Source: Molossus alvarezi
Lineage: Eukaryota; Chordata; Mammalia; Chiroptera; Molossidae
NCBI GenBank assembly: GCA_037176705.1
Contig: CM073889.1
Span: 52,197,596-52,261,595 of the forward strand
Direction: 5' to 3'
DNA: 64,000 nucleotides
This document shows, piece after piece, positions 1 to 11,639 of the stretch (position 1 is its first letter; each line of letters starts with the position of its first letter). A model generated the notes under the pieces. The model did no database searches, had not been told where the DNA came from, and saw only the letters and a program-made list of their open reading frames with translations. Made by a program: the position numbers and the translations under genes.

Positions 1-3000
1 CCTAGAAGTGGGATCACTGGGTCAAATGGAAGTTCAATTTTTAATTTTTGGAGGTAACAGCTTGGTGTTTTCCATAGTGGCTGCACCAGTCTGCATTCCC
101 ACCAGTAGGGTACTAGAGTCCCCTTTTCTCCACACCCGTGCCAACACTTATTTGATAAATTGTTGAAAGCAGCCATTCTGACAGGTTTGAGGTGATACCT
201 CATTGTTGTTTTAATTTGCATCTCTCTGATGATTAGTGATGTTGAGCATTTCTTCATATGTCTCTTAGCCATTTGTATGTCCTGTTTGGAGAGGTGTCGA
301 TTTAGTTCCTATGGCCATGTTTTAATAGGGTTCTTTGTCTTCTTTTTGTTGAATAGTATAAGTGCTATATATATTGGAAATTAACCCCTTATCTGATATA
401 TCATTGGCAATTATGCTCTCCCATACAGTGGGTTGCCTCTCCATTTTGATGATTGTATCTTTTGCTGTGCAGAAGGTTTTGATTTTGATGTAGTCTCATG
501 TGTTCACTTTCTTCTTTGTTTCTGTTGCCTTAGGTGATGTGTCAGTTAAAATTCTGCTGCAAATGATGTCTGAAACTTTATTGCCTACATTTTCTTCTAG
601 GATTTTTATGGATTCATGAGTCACATTTAAGTCTTTTATCCATTTTGAGTTTATTCTTGTGTATGATGTAAGTTGATTGTTTGGTTTCATTTTTTTGCAT
701 GTAGCTGTCCAATTTTCCCAACACCATTTATTAAAGAGGCTGTCTTTACTCCACTGTGTGTGCTTGCCACCCTTGTCAAATATTAATTGAGCATATTACC
801 TTGGGTCCATTTCTGGATTCTCTGTTCTGTTCCACTGGTCTATCTGCCTGTTCTTGTGCCAGTACCAGGCTGATTTGATTACAGTGGCTTTGTAGTATAA
901 CCTGAAATCTGGTAATGTGATCCCTTCTACTTTGTTCATCTTTTACAACATTGCTGTGACTATTCGAGGTCTTTTTTGGTTTCATATGAACTATTGAAGT
1001 ATTTGTTCTAGTTCTGTGAAGTATGTCATTGGTATTTTGATGGGGATTGCATTGAATCTATAGATTGCTTTGGGTAGTATGGACATTTTAATGATGTAGA
1101 TTCTTACAATCCATGAACAAGGTATGTGCTTCCACTTTTTAATATCTTCCTCTATTTCTTTTTCAATGTCCTGTAGTTTTCTGAGGATGGGTCCTTTATT
1201 TCTTTGGTTAAGTTTATTCCTAGGTATCTTAATTTTTATGCTGCGATGGTAAATGGATTTTTTTGTTTGTTTGTTTCTCTTTCTGTGAGTTCATGCTTGG
1301 TGTATAAGAATGCCATCAATTCCTTGACATGAATTTTTTATCCTGTTACTTTGCCAAATTTATTTATTAAGTCTAGTAAATTTTTGATGGAGTCTTTGGG
1401 GTTTTCTACACATAGTATCATGTCATCTGCGAATGATGACAATTTCACTTCCTCCTTTCCAATTTGGACCCCTTTTATTTTTTCCTCCTGTCTGATTGCT
1501 GTGGCTAAGACTCCAGTACTATGTTAAATTAGAGTGGCGAAAGTGGGCATCTTTGCCTTGTTCCTGTTCTTAAGGAAAATGCTTTTAATTTTTGCCCATT
1601 GAGTATAATGTTGGCTGTAGGTCTTTCATATATGGCCTTTATTATGTCGAGGTATGATCCCTCTATTCCCAGATTACTGAGTGTTTTTTTCAGAAATGGG
1701 TTCTGGATTTTGTCGAATACTTTTTCAGCATCCATTATTGATATGATCATATGATTTTTATTTTTCATTTTGTTTATGTGGTGTATCACATTTATTGATT
1801 TGCAAATATTGTACCAGCCTTGCATCCCTGGGATGAATCCCATTTGGTCATGGTGAATAATTTTTTTGATGTATTGCTGGATTCAATTTGCTAGTATTTT
1901 GTTCAGGATTTTGGCATGTATGTTCATCAGGGATATTGGCCTGTAGTTTTTTTTCTTTGTAATGTCTTTTTCTAGTTTTGGAATTAGAATTATGCTGGCC
2001 TCATAAAATGAGTTTGGAAGTCTTCCGCCTTCTTGAACTTTTTGAAATAGTTTGAGGAGAATGGGTATTTGTTCTTCTTTGAATGTTTGTAAAATTCCCC
2101 GTGAAGCCATCCGGGCCTGGGCTTTTGTTAGCTGGGAGAGTCTTGATTACATCTTCAATTTCTTCTGTTGTTATTGGTCTGTTCAAGTTTTCTATCTCTT
2201 CCCGGTTCAGTGGTGGGAGACTATGTATTTCTAGAAATTGGTTTGTTTCACTTAGATTGTCAAATTTGTTGCCATATAATTGTTCATAATATCTGTTAAC
2301 AATTCGTTGTATTTCTGTGGTGTCAGTTATTATTTGTCCTCTTTAATTTCTAATTTTGTGTATTTGGGTTCTCTCTCTTTGTTTCCTGGTGAGTCTAGCT
2401 AAGGGACCATCAATCTAGTTTATCTTTTCAAAGAACCAGCTCTTTTTTTCATTGATCCTTTGAATTTATTTTTTTGGGGGGGGGGGGGATTCTACATGTC
2501 ATTTATTTCTGCTCTGATCATTACTATTTCCTTCCCTCTACTTGCTCTGAGCTTTTCTTTTTGTTTGCTTTCTAGTTCTTTAAGTTGTGAGGTTAGATAG
2601 TATATTAGAAATTTTTCTTGCTTCCTGAGGTAGACCTGTAGTGCTATGAACTTCCCTCTCAGAACTGCTTTCACTGCAGCCCTTAGATTTTGTGTTGTTG
2701 TGTGTTCATTTTTCTGGTTTCCAGGAAGTTTTAAATTTCTTTTTTGATCTTTGTGGTAACCCATTCATTGTTCAATAACATGCTATTTAGCCTCCATGTT
2801 TTCAAATGTCTTTGCATGTTCTTGTTGCAGTTGATTTCTAGTTGCATGCCATTGTGATCTGAGATGATGCTTGATATGATTGCAATCTTCTTGGACTTGT
2901 AGAGAATTAGTTTGTGTCCTAACATGTGGTCTATCTTTGAGAATGTCCCATGTGCACTTGAGAAGAATGTGAGTTCTGCAGTTTTGGGGTGTAATTCTCT

Positions 3001-3523
3001 GTAGATATCTATTAAATCCATTTGTTCAAGCACTTCCTGAAAGTCTGTGTTTCCTTGTTAATTTTTTGTCCAGTGATGTCAGCGAGGTGTTAAAGTCCCT
3101 ACTATCATAGTATTGCTGTCAATTTCTTTTTGAAAGTCCTCCAAAAGATTTTTAATATATGTTGATGCTCCTATATTGGGTGCACATGTTTATTATGGTT
3201 ATATCTTCCTGTTGGATAGATCCTTTCAAAATTATGTAGTGGACTTTTTTGTCTCTAATTATGGTCTTCATTTTAAAATTTACTTTATCAGATATGAGTA
3301 TGGCTACCCCAGCTTTATTTTGCTATCTGTTTGTTTGAAAGATTTTTTTCCATCTCTTCACCTTCAACCTATGTGAGTCTTTTGTTGTGAGGTCGATCTC
3401 TTGTAAACAACATATAGATGAGTCATGCTTTCTTATCCAGTCAGCTACTCTGTGTCTTTTTGTCGGACCATTCAAACCATTCACCTTTAAGGTGATAATT
3501 GATATGTACTTATTGATTGCCAT
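1..3523 (-). pseudogene. L1-A ORF2 (endonuclease-reverse transcriptase), broken, 3' end outside window
   Basis: This is a decayed LINE-1 ORF2 on the minus strand. It starts at 3523 with [11 protein letters not shown], the ORF2 N-terminus seen in every L1 of this window. Endonuclease, reverse transcriptase and C-terminal segments follow in the usual order towards position 1. Many stops and frameshifts break it: the longest open pieces are about 100 codons (2731-3033 and 1529-1843), and the RT piece keeps a [16 protein letters not shown] block. The window begins inside the C-terminal part, so the 3' UTR and poly(A) are not seen. The encoded enzyme would nick DNA and copy L1 RNA; this copy cannot make it. 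Confidence 0.9.
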
Positions 3524-3584
3524 TTTTGTTTAGTGTGGTTCTATTTTTCTTTCTATTACTTCTATTAATTACAGCAGTATTTTT

Positions 3585-4475
3585 TAGCATATCTTGCTGT
3601 GCTGGTTTGTTGTTAATATATACCCTTAGCCTTTTTTTTTTTTTTTTTATCTAAGAGGCTCTTTATTTGACCTTCTATTTTGAATGATAGCCTTGCTGCG
3701 TAGAGTAGTCTTGGATTCAGATCCTTGTTTTTTATGACCTTGATTACTTCATGTCACTCCCTTCTGGACTGTAGTGTTTCTGTTGAGAAGTCATCTGAGA
3801 GCGCTATGGGGTTTCTTTGTAGTAACCTGTTGCTTATCTTTTGCTGCCTTTAGGATTCTCTCTTTGTCTTTAATTTTTGGCACTTTAATTACTATGTGTC
3901 TTGGTGTGGGACTGTTTGGATTCTTCTTACTTGGGGCTCTCTGTGCTTCTTGAACTTGATGCCTTCTTCCTTCACCAAGTTTGAAAAGTTTTCTGTCACT
4001 ATTTCTTCAAATATATTCTCTAACCCTTGCCCATTTTCTTCCTCTTCAGGGACTCCTATGATGTGAATGTTATTACGTTTCCATTTTTCCCACAGTTCTC
4101 TTAAGCTATCTTCCTGTGTTTTAATCATTTTTTACTTTTGGTTTTCTGATTGGTTGATTTTTTTCAACCTTGTCTTCTAATTCACTGATCCAGTTCTCAG
4201 CTTCCTCTACTCTGCTGTTTAGTTATTCCAGTGTGTTCTGCATTTCTGCTATGTCATTCTTTATTTCCATTTGGTTGGTTTTCACTGTTTCTATATCTTT
4301 ACCCATGGTGCTGATGTTCTTACTCATGCTGTTGAGCTTCCTCAAGATCATGGCCCTGAACTCTACCTCTGATAATTTGCTTTGCTGCATTTCATGTATC
4401 TTATCTTCAATAGAGTTCTTTTGTTCTTTCATTTGGGATTTGTTTCTTTGTTTCACCATTTTGGCTACCTCAGGG
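3585..4475 (-). pseudogene. L1-A ORF1 (RNA-binding coiled-coil protein), broken
   Basis: Remnant of L1 ORF1, lying just upstream of ORF2 in the minus-strand reading. The N-terminal coiled-coil part is open from about 4462 (MVKQRNKSQMKEQ) to 4223. A second piece at 3892-4128 carries the RRM-region block 'NNIHIIGVPEEEE'. ORF1 proteins trimerise and coat L1 RNA. Stops and frame changes separate the pieces, and a T-run at 3632-3648 lies in the region of the ORF1 C-terminus. Confidence 0.85.
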
Positions 4476-4507
4476 GGTTTTGGAGCCTGCCACATTTTTC
4501 TGTGCAT

Positions 4508-6325
4508 GTTTGTGTCCTGCTGTTTGTGGCTCCGTCTACTGGTGGGCCCACGTTAAACACCACTGTCAAGTCTTACTTTCCTGGGTAGATTTGCAAGCCC
4601 AGGACAGGTTTAGTTATCCTCTAGCTTTTTTCTGGTGGCTAGTAGTCTCAGTTACTCAGTGCCTTGGAATGTAACCCTGGTGTTCTGCCTAAGAGGATTT
4701 CCAGAGGGTGGGATAGATGCTGGTTGTTAATGAGCCTCAGTTTGCATTTCTTTGCCTCACCTGAGAAAGGCTGAATCTCTGAAGGGGTGGGCTGCTGCTT
4801 TTCCCCACAAGTCAGGGAAGGAGCACACTGGCCACCATCCTTTGTGGTCACAACTCAGCAAAAACTAGAGTGCCCTCCAAATCCTGGGTGTCTCCACAGA
4901 GTTCCAGCCCAGTCTGCCCTCCCTCTGCCATAGTCCCTAGGTGAGTGGCTGTGGCTATTTTAGTGCTCTCTCCTGGCTCTCTGGGTTGTGGGGTGGGCTT
5001 GTTCTTTATTCCCCAATGGTGCTGCTCACAGCTAAGACTGCTGCTGTCATTGGGCTCCCAGCCCACCACCCTCTAGCATCTCCGCAGATCCTACCAGTGT
5101 CCCTGGTTATATGGTCTTGTCCTGCTGATTTTCTGTTGCTTCTTTCCGAGGATTTGTCTTTATTTTAGTTGTCATTCCTGTTTGGTCCTGGGAGCTTGTC
5201 TGTGTGGCTTCTTTTCACTCCGCCTCCTTTTTCACATCCTTTAAGCATATCTTGTGCACAGCTAGGTTGCACAGGTTTTTCTGGTGCCCCCACACCATGC
5301 AGGTCCCAGAGGTAAATGGATCGCACAGTCCCTCTGGGGACCCAGCTCTATGCCTATGTTATGGGCTGCTGGGTCACATAGGCCTCTCTGGTGCTTCAGC
5401 CCCCTACAGGCCCCATGGGTAACTGGATTGCACAGTCCCTGCTGGGTTGCACAGGCCTCTCTGGTGCTTCAGCACCCCGCAGGTCCTACGGGAAACTGGA
5501 TGGCACAGTCCATGCTGGGTTATGCAGGCCTCTCTGGTGCTTCAGCACCCTGCAGTTCCATTGGGTAACTGGATGGCACAGTCTCTGCTGGGTAGCACAG
5601 GCCTCTCTTCTGCAGTTCCTGTGGGCAGGCAGCTGGATTGCACCAGTCTCTCTCAGGCCTGGGCTTCCCACCACTCTTGTGAGCTACTGGACCACACATG
5701 CCTTTGTGGAGCACCAGGTCCCACTGCTGATTGCTGGGGAGTGCTTCTGTCCTGTGGGGCTCAACTCCTGCTCAGCTTTTGTTGTAGATTTTGGGGATGG
5801 GTCTCATCTGCTGGTCTGTGCTTCTGTTGCCTGGGGATGGATTTCTGCTCCCCAGCCTCTGATGCTGGGGGTATATCTTGACTCTGATTGTCTGCTACTG
5901 TGGGGGATGGTGCTGGGCTACAGGCTGTCTGCAGCTTCCACACCTGGCACCTTGGGAGCTCCAATACTGTGCACTGGTCTGTGTTGACACAGAGTGTCCA
6001 CTGGTCCGATTGTGCCAGGTGTGCTAGTGGTCTCAGGTTGCTGGGCCCTAGCTGCTCCCACTGCCTCCTTTCAGGGGATACCCAGGATCTTCAAAAATGG
6101 TGGTAACTTCCTGAGGTGCACGGAGAAGCACTCTGAAGGGCAGCTTACCTCGGTAGCTGGCTGCTTTTGTCCACAGCACAGGAACCTTCTGCTCTGCGTC
6201 TCTGCACTGCTTGAGTTTGGTCGTCCACCTTCACATCCACTCACACTTTCTCACACGTTTGCTTACTCTCTCACACACTCACCCTCCCTCCAGTCCTGCC
6301 CACTGCTATCTCCCCAAATATCTTA
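4508..6325 (-). promoter_or_regulatory. L1-A long 5' UTR (promoter region)
   Basis: About 1.8 kb of GC-richer sequence lies upstream of ORF1 in the minus-strand reading, more than twice the length of the same region in L1-H (about 0.8 kb). L1-C carries a matching long 5' UTR, so this is a subfamily trait. It contains a tandem array near 5262-5640. The 5' end is placed near 6325, where similarity to L1-C stops. Confidence 0.7.
5262..5640 (-). repeat. Tandem repeats of about 73 bp in the L1-A 5' UTR
   Basis: The block 'ggttgcacaggcctctctgg' recurs about every 73 bases, followed each time by 'gcttcagcacc', a 'gcaggtcc'-like stretch and 'aactggatggcacagtc'. Around four and a half copies are visible. 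A more decayed version sits in L1-C at about 17300-17660. Confidence 0.75.
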
Positions 6326-7133
6326 CTAAATCATTTAGATGACAATAACAGAAATATAAGAAAGTATCTGTCTTTTTCATAGTAAATGCAGAAATTTAAA
6401 ACCTGGAGTAGTAGTATTCTTTAGGTTGATTTTTTGAGTTGATTTTACTGATTTTTTAAATTAAATTTATTGAGGTAACATTGCACAATAAAATTATACA
6501 TGTTTCAAGTGTACAGTTGTAATACACTATCTATTTATTGAATTGTGTGCTTCTTTAATTCCAAGTCCAGATATTTTTATCCATTGAAAGTGATTATTTA
6601 AGAATACAATACATCCTTAAACTGTAGTATCTATTACTAGACTTTTATTTTATTTTATTATTATTGGTAGGTTGGATTTAAGTCAAATATTTTTTTATGT
6701 CTGATTATAAAAAAAAAAATTGGACATTTTCATCTTTTTGGTCAAAACACTACTGTGCAGGAAGATACACTACTGTGTTCCAGAGACCAGTAAGATTTGT
6801 CATTCTTCACTTTGAATTATCAATAACTTTAATAAGAGAGGAGTTTCCATTGCTTGTTATAAACTAGGCTTTTTATTTCCAGCAGCTTCATTCCTCTCCT
6901 CAGCCCATTAGGTGCCCTGACCTTGTTCTTTAGAAGACTCCATGTGCTGTACACAGCTCTCCCTGGTGAGCAGCTTGTATTCGCTTCTGGAGTCCAGTGC
7001 ACGTTTTAGGGTCCTATGTTCTATTGCCCTTCTAGGAGGAAGCAGTGACTTTAACAGTTGCAATTATGTAACTATCTGTAGCCACACAGGGTGATTTTTT
7101 CTATTGCTTTTCTCTTTCAATACCCAGTCAATT
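6326..7133. other. Gene-free flank with an old L1 3' relic
   Basis: No coding signal is visible. A stretch around 6455-6640 ('tttattgaggtaacattg', then 'gtttcaagtgtaca') resembles the 3' UTR of old mammalian L1s. The rest is AT-rich unclassified DNA. This is the left outer flank of ERV-A. Confidence 0.4.
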
Positions 7134-7871
7134 TGTGGTAGGCAGTTAGATATGAGCAGAGCAAAGATGATGGGCCAGGTAGGAAGCCCTGGTGCCTTGC
7201 AAAAGACAATTGTAGGGTGGGATCTTATCCCCAGGGTTACCTTTCCCCCCCCTAGCATATGCTGTTGGGACCCCCTGACCTTTTCTCCCTAGAGATAACA
7301 TGTAGGCCACAGTTGTATTTCAGCTCTGGGCCCAGAAGAACAACAAAATCAGACCAATGACCCCACTGCTGATCTCAGGACCAGCTTTATTGGATAATGA
7401 TCCCCTGTCCTGGCATGGACCAATCAATCAATGGAGACCTGACCCTGAAAAGACACACCTGGAAAGTCAATTAATATTCTATTAAGATCTCCCCACTAGG
7501 ATCTCCCCTAAAATCTCCACCCTTAAACCCCTTAGGACAGAAGCACCCAGGGTGCTGTACCTCCCTGGCGTATAATGGCTCCTTTCTCTTTCCCTTTCTT
7601 GCCCTCCTGCCCCCAGCTGTGTTAGCATTACCTTCCTCCCTCTCAAGCTCCAAGGGCCCTTCCTTTACCACTATAACTTGTTTTCTAAGCCCATTTTTCT
7701 ACATATTATTTATTCTACCTCTGTGATTTTCCAAATAAATGTTCACTTATAATTTGAGTCTTGGCTTTCAATTCTTAGCTAGCTAGAACTCTAGTTCCAA
7801 GGTTGCTGAACCCAGATCCAGTGTGACTCCACCTTGTGTAACACCCCATTCCCTTCCTGCTGCCTTCAACA
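7134..7871 (+). mobile_element. ERV-A 5' LTR
   Basis: A 738-bp block begins TGTGGTAGGC and ends CAACA, as LTRs do, with an AATAAA polyadenylation signal at 7734-7739. Its first part is repeated at 58258-58745 in the same orientation: shared blocks include 'aggacaattgtagggt' versus 'aagacaattgtagggt', 'agagataaca' and 'ggagacctgaccctgaaa'. A primer-binding-site candidate follows directly, so I call it the 5' LTR. The end could instead be the earlier 'gtgtaaca' near 7843. Confidence 0.75.
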
Positions 7872-7973
7872 TTATGGTGCCACAACTTGAATTGTGACTT
7901 GAATTGTATGGCAGTATTACGGAGAAGCCCACCCAAGACCACCTTGCAGAGTAGGACCAGTGCTAGGTACCAG
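7872..7973 (+). mobile_element. ERV-A leader, left part
   Basis: A short stretch between the ERV-A 5' LTR and the ERV-B 3' LTR, read as untranslated leader. It probably continues at 25002-25088, on the far side of ERV-B. No open frame is seen. Confidence 0.5.
7875..7892 (+). promoter_or_regulatory. ERV-A primer-binding site, possibly tRNA-His
   Basis: The 18 bases TGGTGCCACAACTTGAAT start three bases after the proposed LTR end. Compared with the histidine-type primer site used by HERV-H-like viruses, 13 of 18 positions agree and all five mismatches are transitions. A phenylalanine-type site fits less well (11 of 18). Confidence 0.45.
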
Positions 7974-8593
7974 TGAAACCGGACAACAGTGGGTCCAAGC
8001 TGCCTTTCACTACTTGAGCCAATTAAGCAGAGACAAGGTTGAATGATATATTAGTGTTTATTCTGATATTGCTGGAAGTATGGAAGAGCAGCCAGGTTAT
8101 CCTTCAAAAATCTCTCCACTTCCTCGATAGCCAGTCACTTATATTGGGTAGTACACGGGGAAGTAGGTAAAAGGAAATGTCAATAGGTAAAATGGTTGGG
8201 GAAATAGGCAAAGGGAACATCAATGGGTAAAATGGTTGGGGAAGTAAGCAAAAGGAACAACAATGGGTAAAACAGTTACCAATTGTAGACATGAGAAAAT
8301 AATGGGAACTGGAGAATGTGGGCTGTCTCCAGTGCACCACCCCCAAGGCTCCAAGGTTGTTAGTCTTTCCATGATGAGGGGTGGGCAGCTCTCAGGTAAG
8401 AAGAATGGACAGCATTTCAAAGGTAAACTCCCAGGGTGTACAGCTCCTAGCCAGGTTAGAATGAGCTTTCTTTGATCAAAACAAACCAATCACAATTAAC
8501 AGAGCAAGGATGTTCAACATTTTTTATAACTATGGCTAGCACCCCATTATGATTAGGTCTCTATTATTCTATTTTTCTCTCCTGCCCCTTTCA
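7974..8593 (-). mobile_element. ERV-B 3' LTR (copy B1)
   Basis: A 620-bp LTR that on the minus strand starts TGAAAGGGGC. The AATAAA signal is the complement of 'tttatt' at 8057-8062. Two more copies in the same orientation lie at 24282-25001 and 56515-57168; all share 'ctacttgagccaattaag', 'gacagcatt' and 'tataactatgg'. Internal retroviral sequence runs to its right, so in a minus-strand provirus this is the 3' LTR. Confidence 0.75.
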
Positions 8594-10301
8594 TTTCTTC
8601 CTGTTGATGTTATCGTCTCATATCAATAAGATTCATTTTAAATGGAAAGTGTCTTGTTGAACTGTATTATTTCTGGCCTATTATATTTTCTGCTTATGAA
8701 TTTTCACTCTGAATCCTCTCAAGGAAAAGGGGCATTGGGTCTTTTCTGTAACTGCTTCTTGCTGGTGAGGGGGCCGAGTCCTGAGATTCTCTCTACCTGA
8801 CAAAAGAAGGCAGGAACCAAAAAGAGAAAACAGTTTTTAAGTGAAGCTGATAGACCATCTGTGTTTAACTGACTCAGTCGTAAGTCCAAAGCATTGAGTC
8901 TCTTTTTTCAGGAAACAGTGATGCAGATGTCTTCTATAATGAGGCCTATACAATGTGAGTAAGCAGTTAAGTAAACAGGAACATAAGGGATACATTATAT
9001 GAAACAAAGGGACACAAAACATAAAGGTAAATGAGATACAAGGTTTCTGCTGGAATGAAATCACACAGTGACAGTCTGTCTGACAGATGGTCTGCATTTA
9101 GAACATTTTTGGTAATGTCATTAGGTACTGAGGCTAAACACTGCCTTAGAATAAAATTTTGAAGACAGTTAACTGCACTGGAATTTAATAACCATGATTG
9201 GATATTGTGGTTTTCATTGAGACATAATTTTTCTCTCCCTAAGAGTACCATCCTGTTAAAGAGACTCTATTGAGTCTAGTTCTAGTCTAGCTTGATTATT
9301 TGCATAAACACAAGAGTATCAATAGATCAAATTTATCATACAGGCTTTCTCCAATTTTACTTTGCTAGAATGTTATTTACTCATAGGGAATCTTTTGATT
9401 GAGCTCTAGTTAGGAGTCAGTTGTCAGCCCCTCAGGGTAGAGAAGCCAAAGCTACAGTTGTCATCAGGTGGTGGCTGGGATACTTGTAGATTTGGGTCAT
9501 ATCTTCAAGTCCTTGAGGTACCTTTTTGCCATCTTTCAGGAAAGCAACCTTTGTTTCTTACCTAGATAGACTGTCATGAACCATGTGGCCAAGGAAGGTA
9601 TCAGGCCATGTCCTCAAGAAGCTTTTTTGGCTTCAAAGCCAATCTTCATTCCTCAAAGCTCTCTGGTGACATTCATAGTCTTGGCATGTCTCTTTCAGAC
9701 ATCACATTTCAGTCAAAGTCTTGGTTAATGAAACCACAATTGGAAACTGGCTTTTTGTGTCCTGTTATAAAGAAATCAGATTCTCATTGGATTCAGGCAA
9801 ATAAACTTATTTTATGAAAATAATAGTTACTCATTAAGAGCTTCAAAATTTCCAGAGGAATCAGGTAGGGAGAAAAATATAAATGCTTCACTATTACTTA
9901 TGAAAGTATTTACTAAATTGCTATAAGAAAGAAAACAAGTTACCTTATGTGTGGAAAACAAAAAGATAAAAAGTTAGCAATACTTAAAAAATTACAAAAA
10001 CTAAAATTAGTTTTAGTTAATTCCTTCTCATAATCCAATTAAATTTATCATGATTTTTCTTGCCACTACTTCCATAAACTCAGATGTTCTACAGAGTTCT
10101 AGTAATTTTTATCCTATGCAAGGAGATTATCTGAATATTTATTTTCAGAGATATGTAAAATAAGTCAGAGTCCTTTCCATAGATCTTTCAGAAGATGTGG
10201 CATCTTTGCAAATGTATCAGAGTAGAAGAATGACTGTCTATAAATGACAAACAGGAAACTTAAAATGAGTTATGCATTTAATTACAATGCAATTAAATTT
10301 T
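8594..10301 (-). mobile_element. ERV-B internal region, 3' part (decayed)
   Basis: AT-rich sequence without useful open frames. Its reverse complement matches ERV-A at about 55960-56514 and 57169-57800. Examples are 'ccaattgtggtttcattaac' (minus strand, around 9730-9760) against 'tcaattgtggtttttattaa' near 56100, and 'aaaggttgctttcctga' in both. This equals the env and 3' region of a provirus by position only; no env motif can be read. Confidence 0.65.
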
Positions 10302-10681
10302 GTCTTTTTTATTTATTTTTTTTCCCAAATCTTTATTGTTGGATGTAAAATGTATTACAGATGTACCACATTTTTCCCCCATTGACCCCCTCCTCCCCAC
10401 TCCCGCCCCCCTCCCACCTTTTCCCACACTATTGTCTGTGTCCATTGGTTATGCATATAAGTTCTTTGGTTTATTTCTTCCCACCCCACCCCCCCAACCC
10501 CTTTCCCTTTGAGGTTTGTCAGTCTAGCAATGAGTTTGTGCTTCTTAATCCCTTCACCTTTTTCACCCATTCCCCAACCCCCTTCCCAACTGGCAACCAA
10601 CAAAATGTTCTCTATCTATGAGAATGTTTCTGTTCTTCCTGTTCATTTTGTTTGTAGATTCCATTGTTGATAGATATGTAT

Positions 10682-11623
10682 TCATTGCCATTTTGTTTGT
10701 TCATACATTTTATCTTTTTCTTCAAAAAGACCATGCATCATTTCATATAATAACGGTTTGGTAGTGATGAACTCCTTTAACTTTTTCTTGTGGGGGAAAG
10801 TTTTTATATGTTCATCGATTCTAAATGACAGCTTTGCAGGATAGAGTAATTTTGGTTGTAGGTTCTTGGTTTTCATCACTCTGAATATTTCTTGCCACTC
10901 CCTTCTGGCCTGCAAAGTTTCTTTTGAGAAATCAGCTGACAGCCTAATGGGAACTCCCTTGTAGGTAACTAGCTGCCTTTCCCTTGCTGCTTTTAAGATT
11001 CTCTCTTTGTCTTGAACCTTTTGCATTTTGATGATGATGTGTCTTGGTGTGGGCCTCTTGGGGTTCATCTTCTTTGGGACTCTCTGTGCTTCCTGGACTT
11101 GTATGTCTGTTTCCTTCACCAAGTTAGGAAAGTTTTCTGCCATTATTGTTTCAAACAGGTTTTCGATTTCTTGTTCTCTCTCTTCTCCTTCCGGAACCCC
11201 CAAGATGCGAATGTTGGCACGCTTGAAGTTGTCCCAGAGGCTCCTTACACTATCCTCCTTTTTTTGGATTCTTTTTTCTTTTTGCTGTTCTGATTAGGGA
11301 TTTTTTGCTTCCTTATATTCCAAATCGATGGTTTGCTCCTTGGATTTACATACTCTATTATTGAAGCTGTGTAAATTATTCTTTATTTCAGTTAATGCCT
11401 CCTTCAATTCTAACTGTATATCCATGATTTCTAATTGGTCCTTTTTTATGCTCTTGAGGCCCTCCTTAAGTTCACTGAGGTTCTCACTAAGTGCATTGAG
11501 CATCCTTATAAGCAGTATTTTGAACTCAGTATCTGTTAGGTTGCTTATCTCCATTTCGCTTAGTTCTTTTCTTGGGGTTTTGTTGTGTTCTTTCATTTGG
11601 GACCTGTTTCTTTGTATCCTCAT
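10682..11623 (-). pseudogene. HAL1-like ORF1, two open pieces
   Basis: L1 ORF1-type protein. The first piece (11623-11294, 109 codons) starts MRIQRNRSQMKEH and is rich in leucine and charged residues, as in a coiled coil. The second (11203-10682, 173 codons) starts MGVPEGEEREQEIENLF and carries the RRM-like and C-terminal domains with the ORF1 signature around 'RPTPRHIIIKM' and 'ARREWQEIFRVMKTKNLQPK'. A frame break lies between 11203 and 11294. The protein differs clearly from the ORF1 of L1-H, so this is a separate lineage. It would bind RNA and form trimers; it has no enzyme domain. Confidence 0.8.
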
Positions 11624-11639
11624 TTTGGCTGCCTCCCTG

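Noticed and set aside
5262..5640. CRISPR array
   Set aside because: Eukaryotic context; the units are contiguous without unique spacers.
5391..5987. 198-codon + strand open frame
   Set aside because: It lies in the L1-A 5' UTR antisense strand and is made by GC-rich tandem repeats; no protein family recognised.
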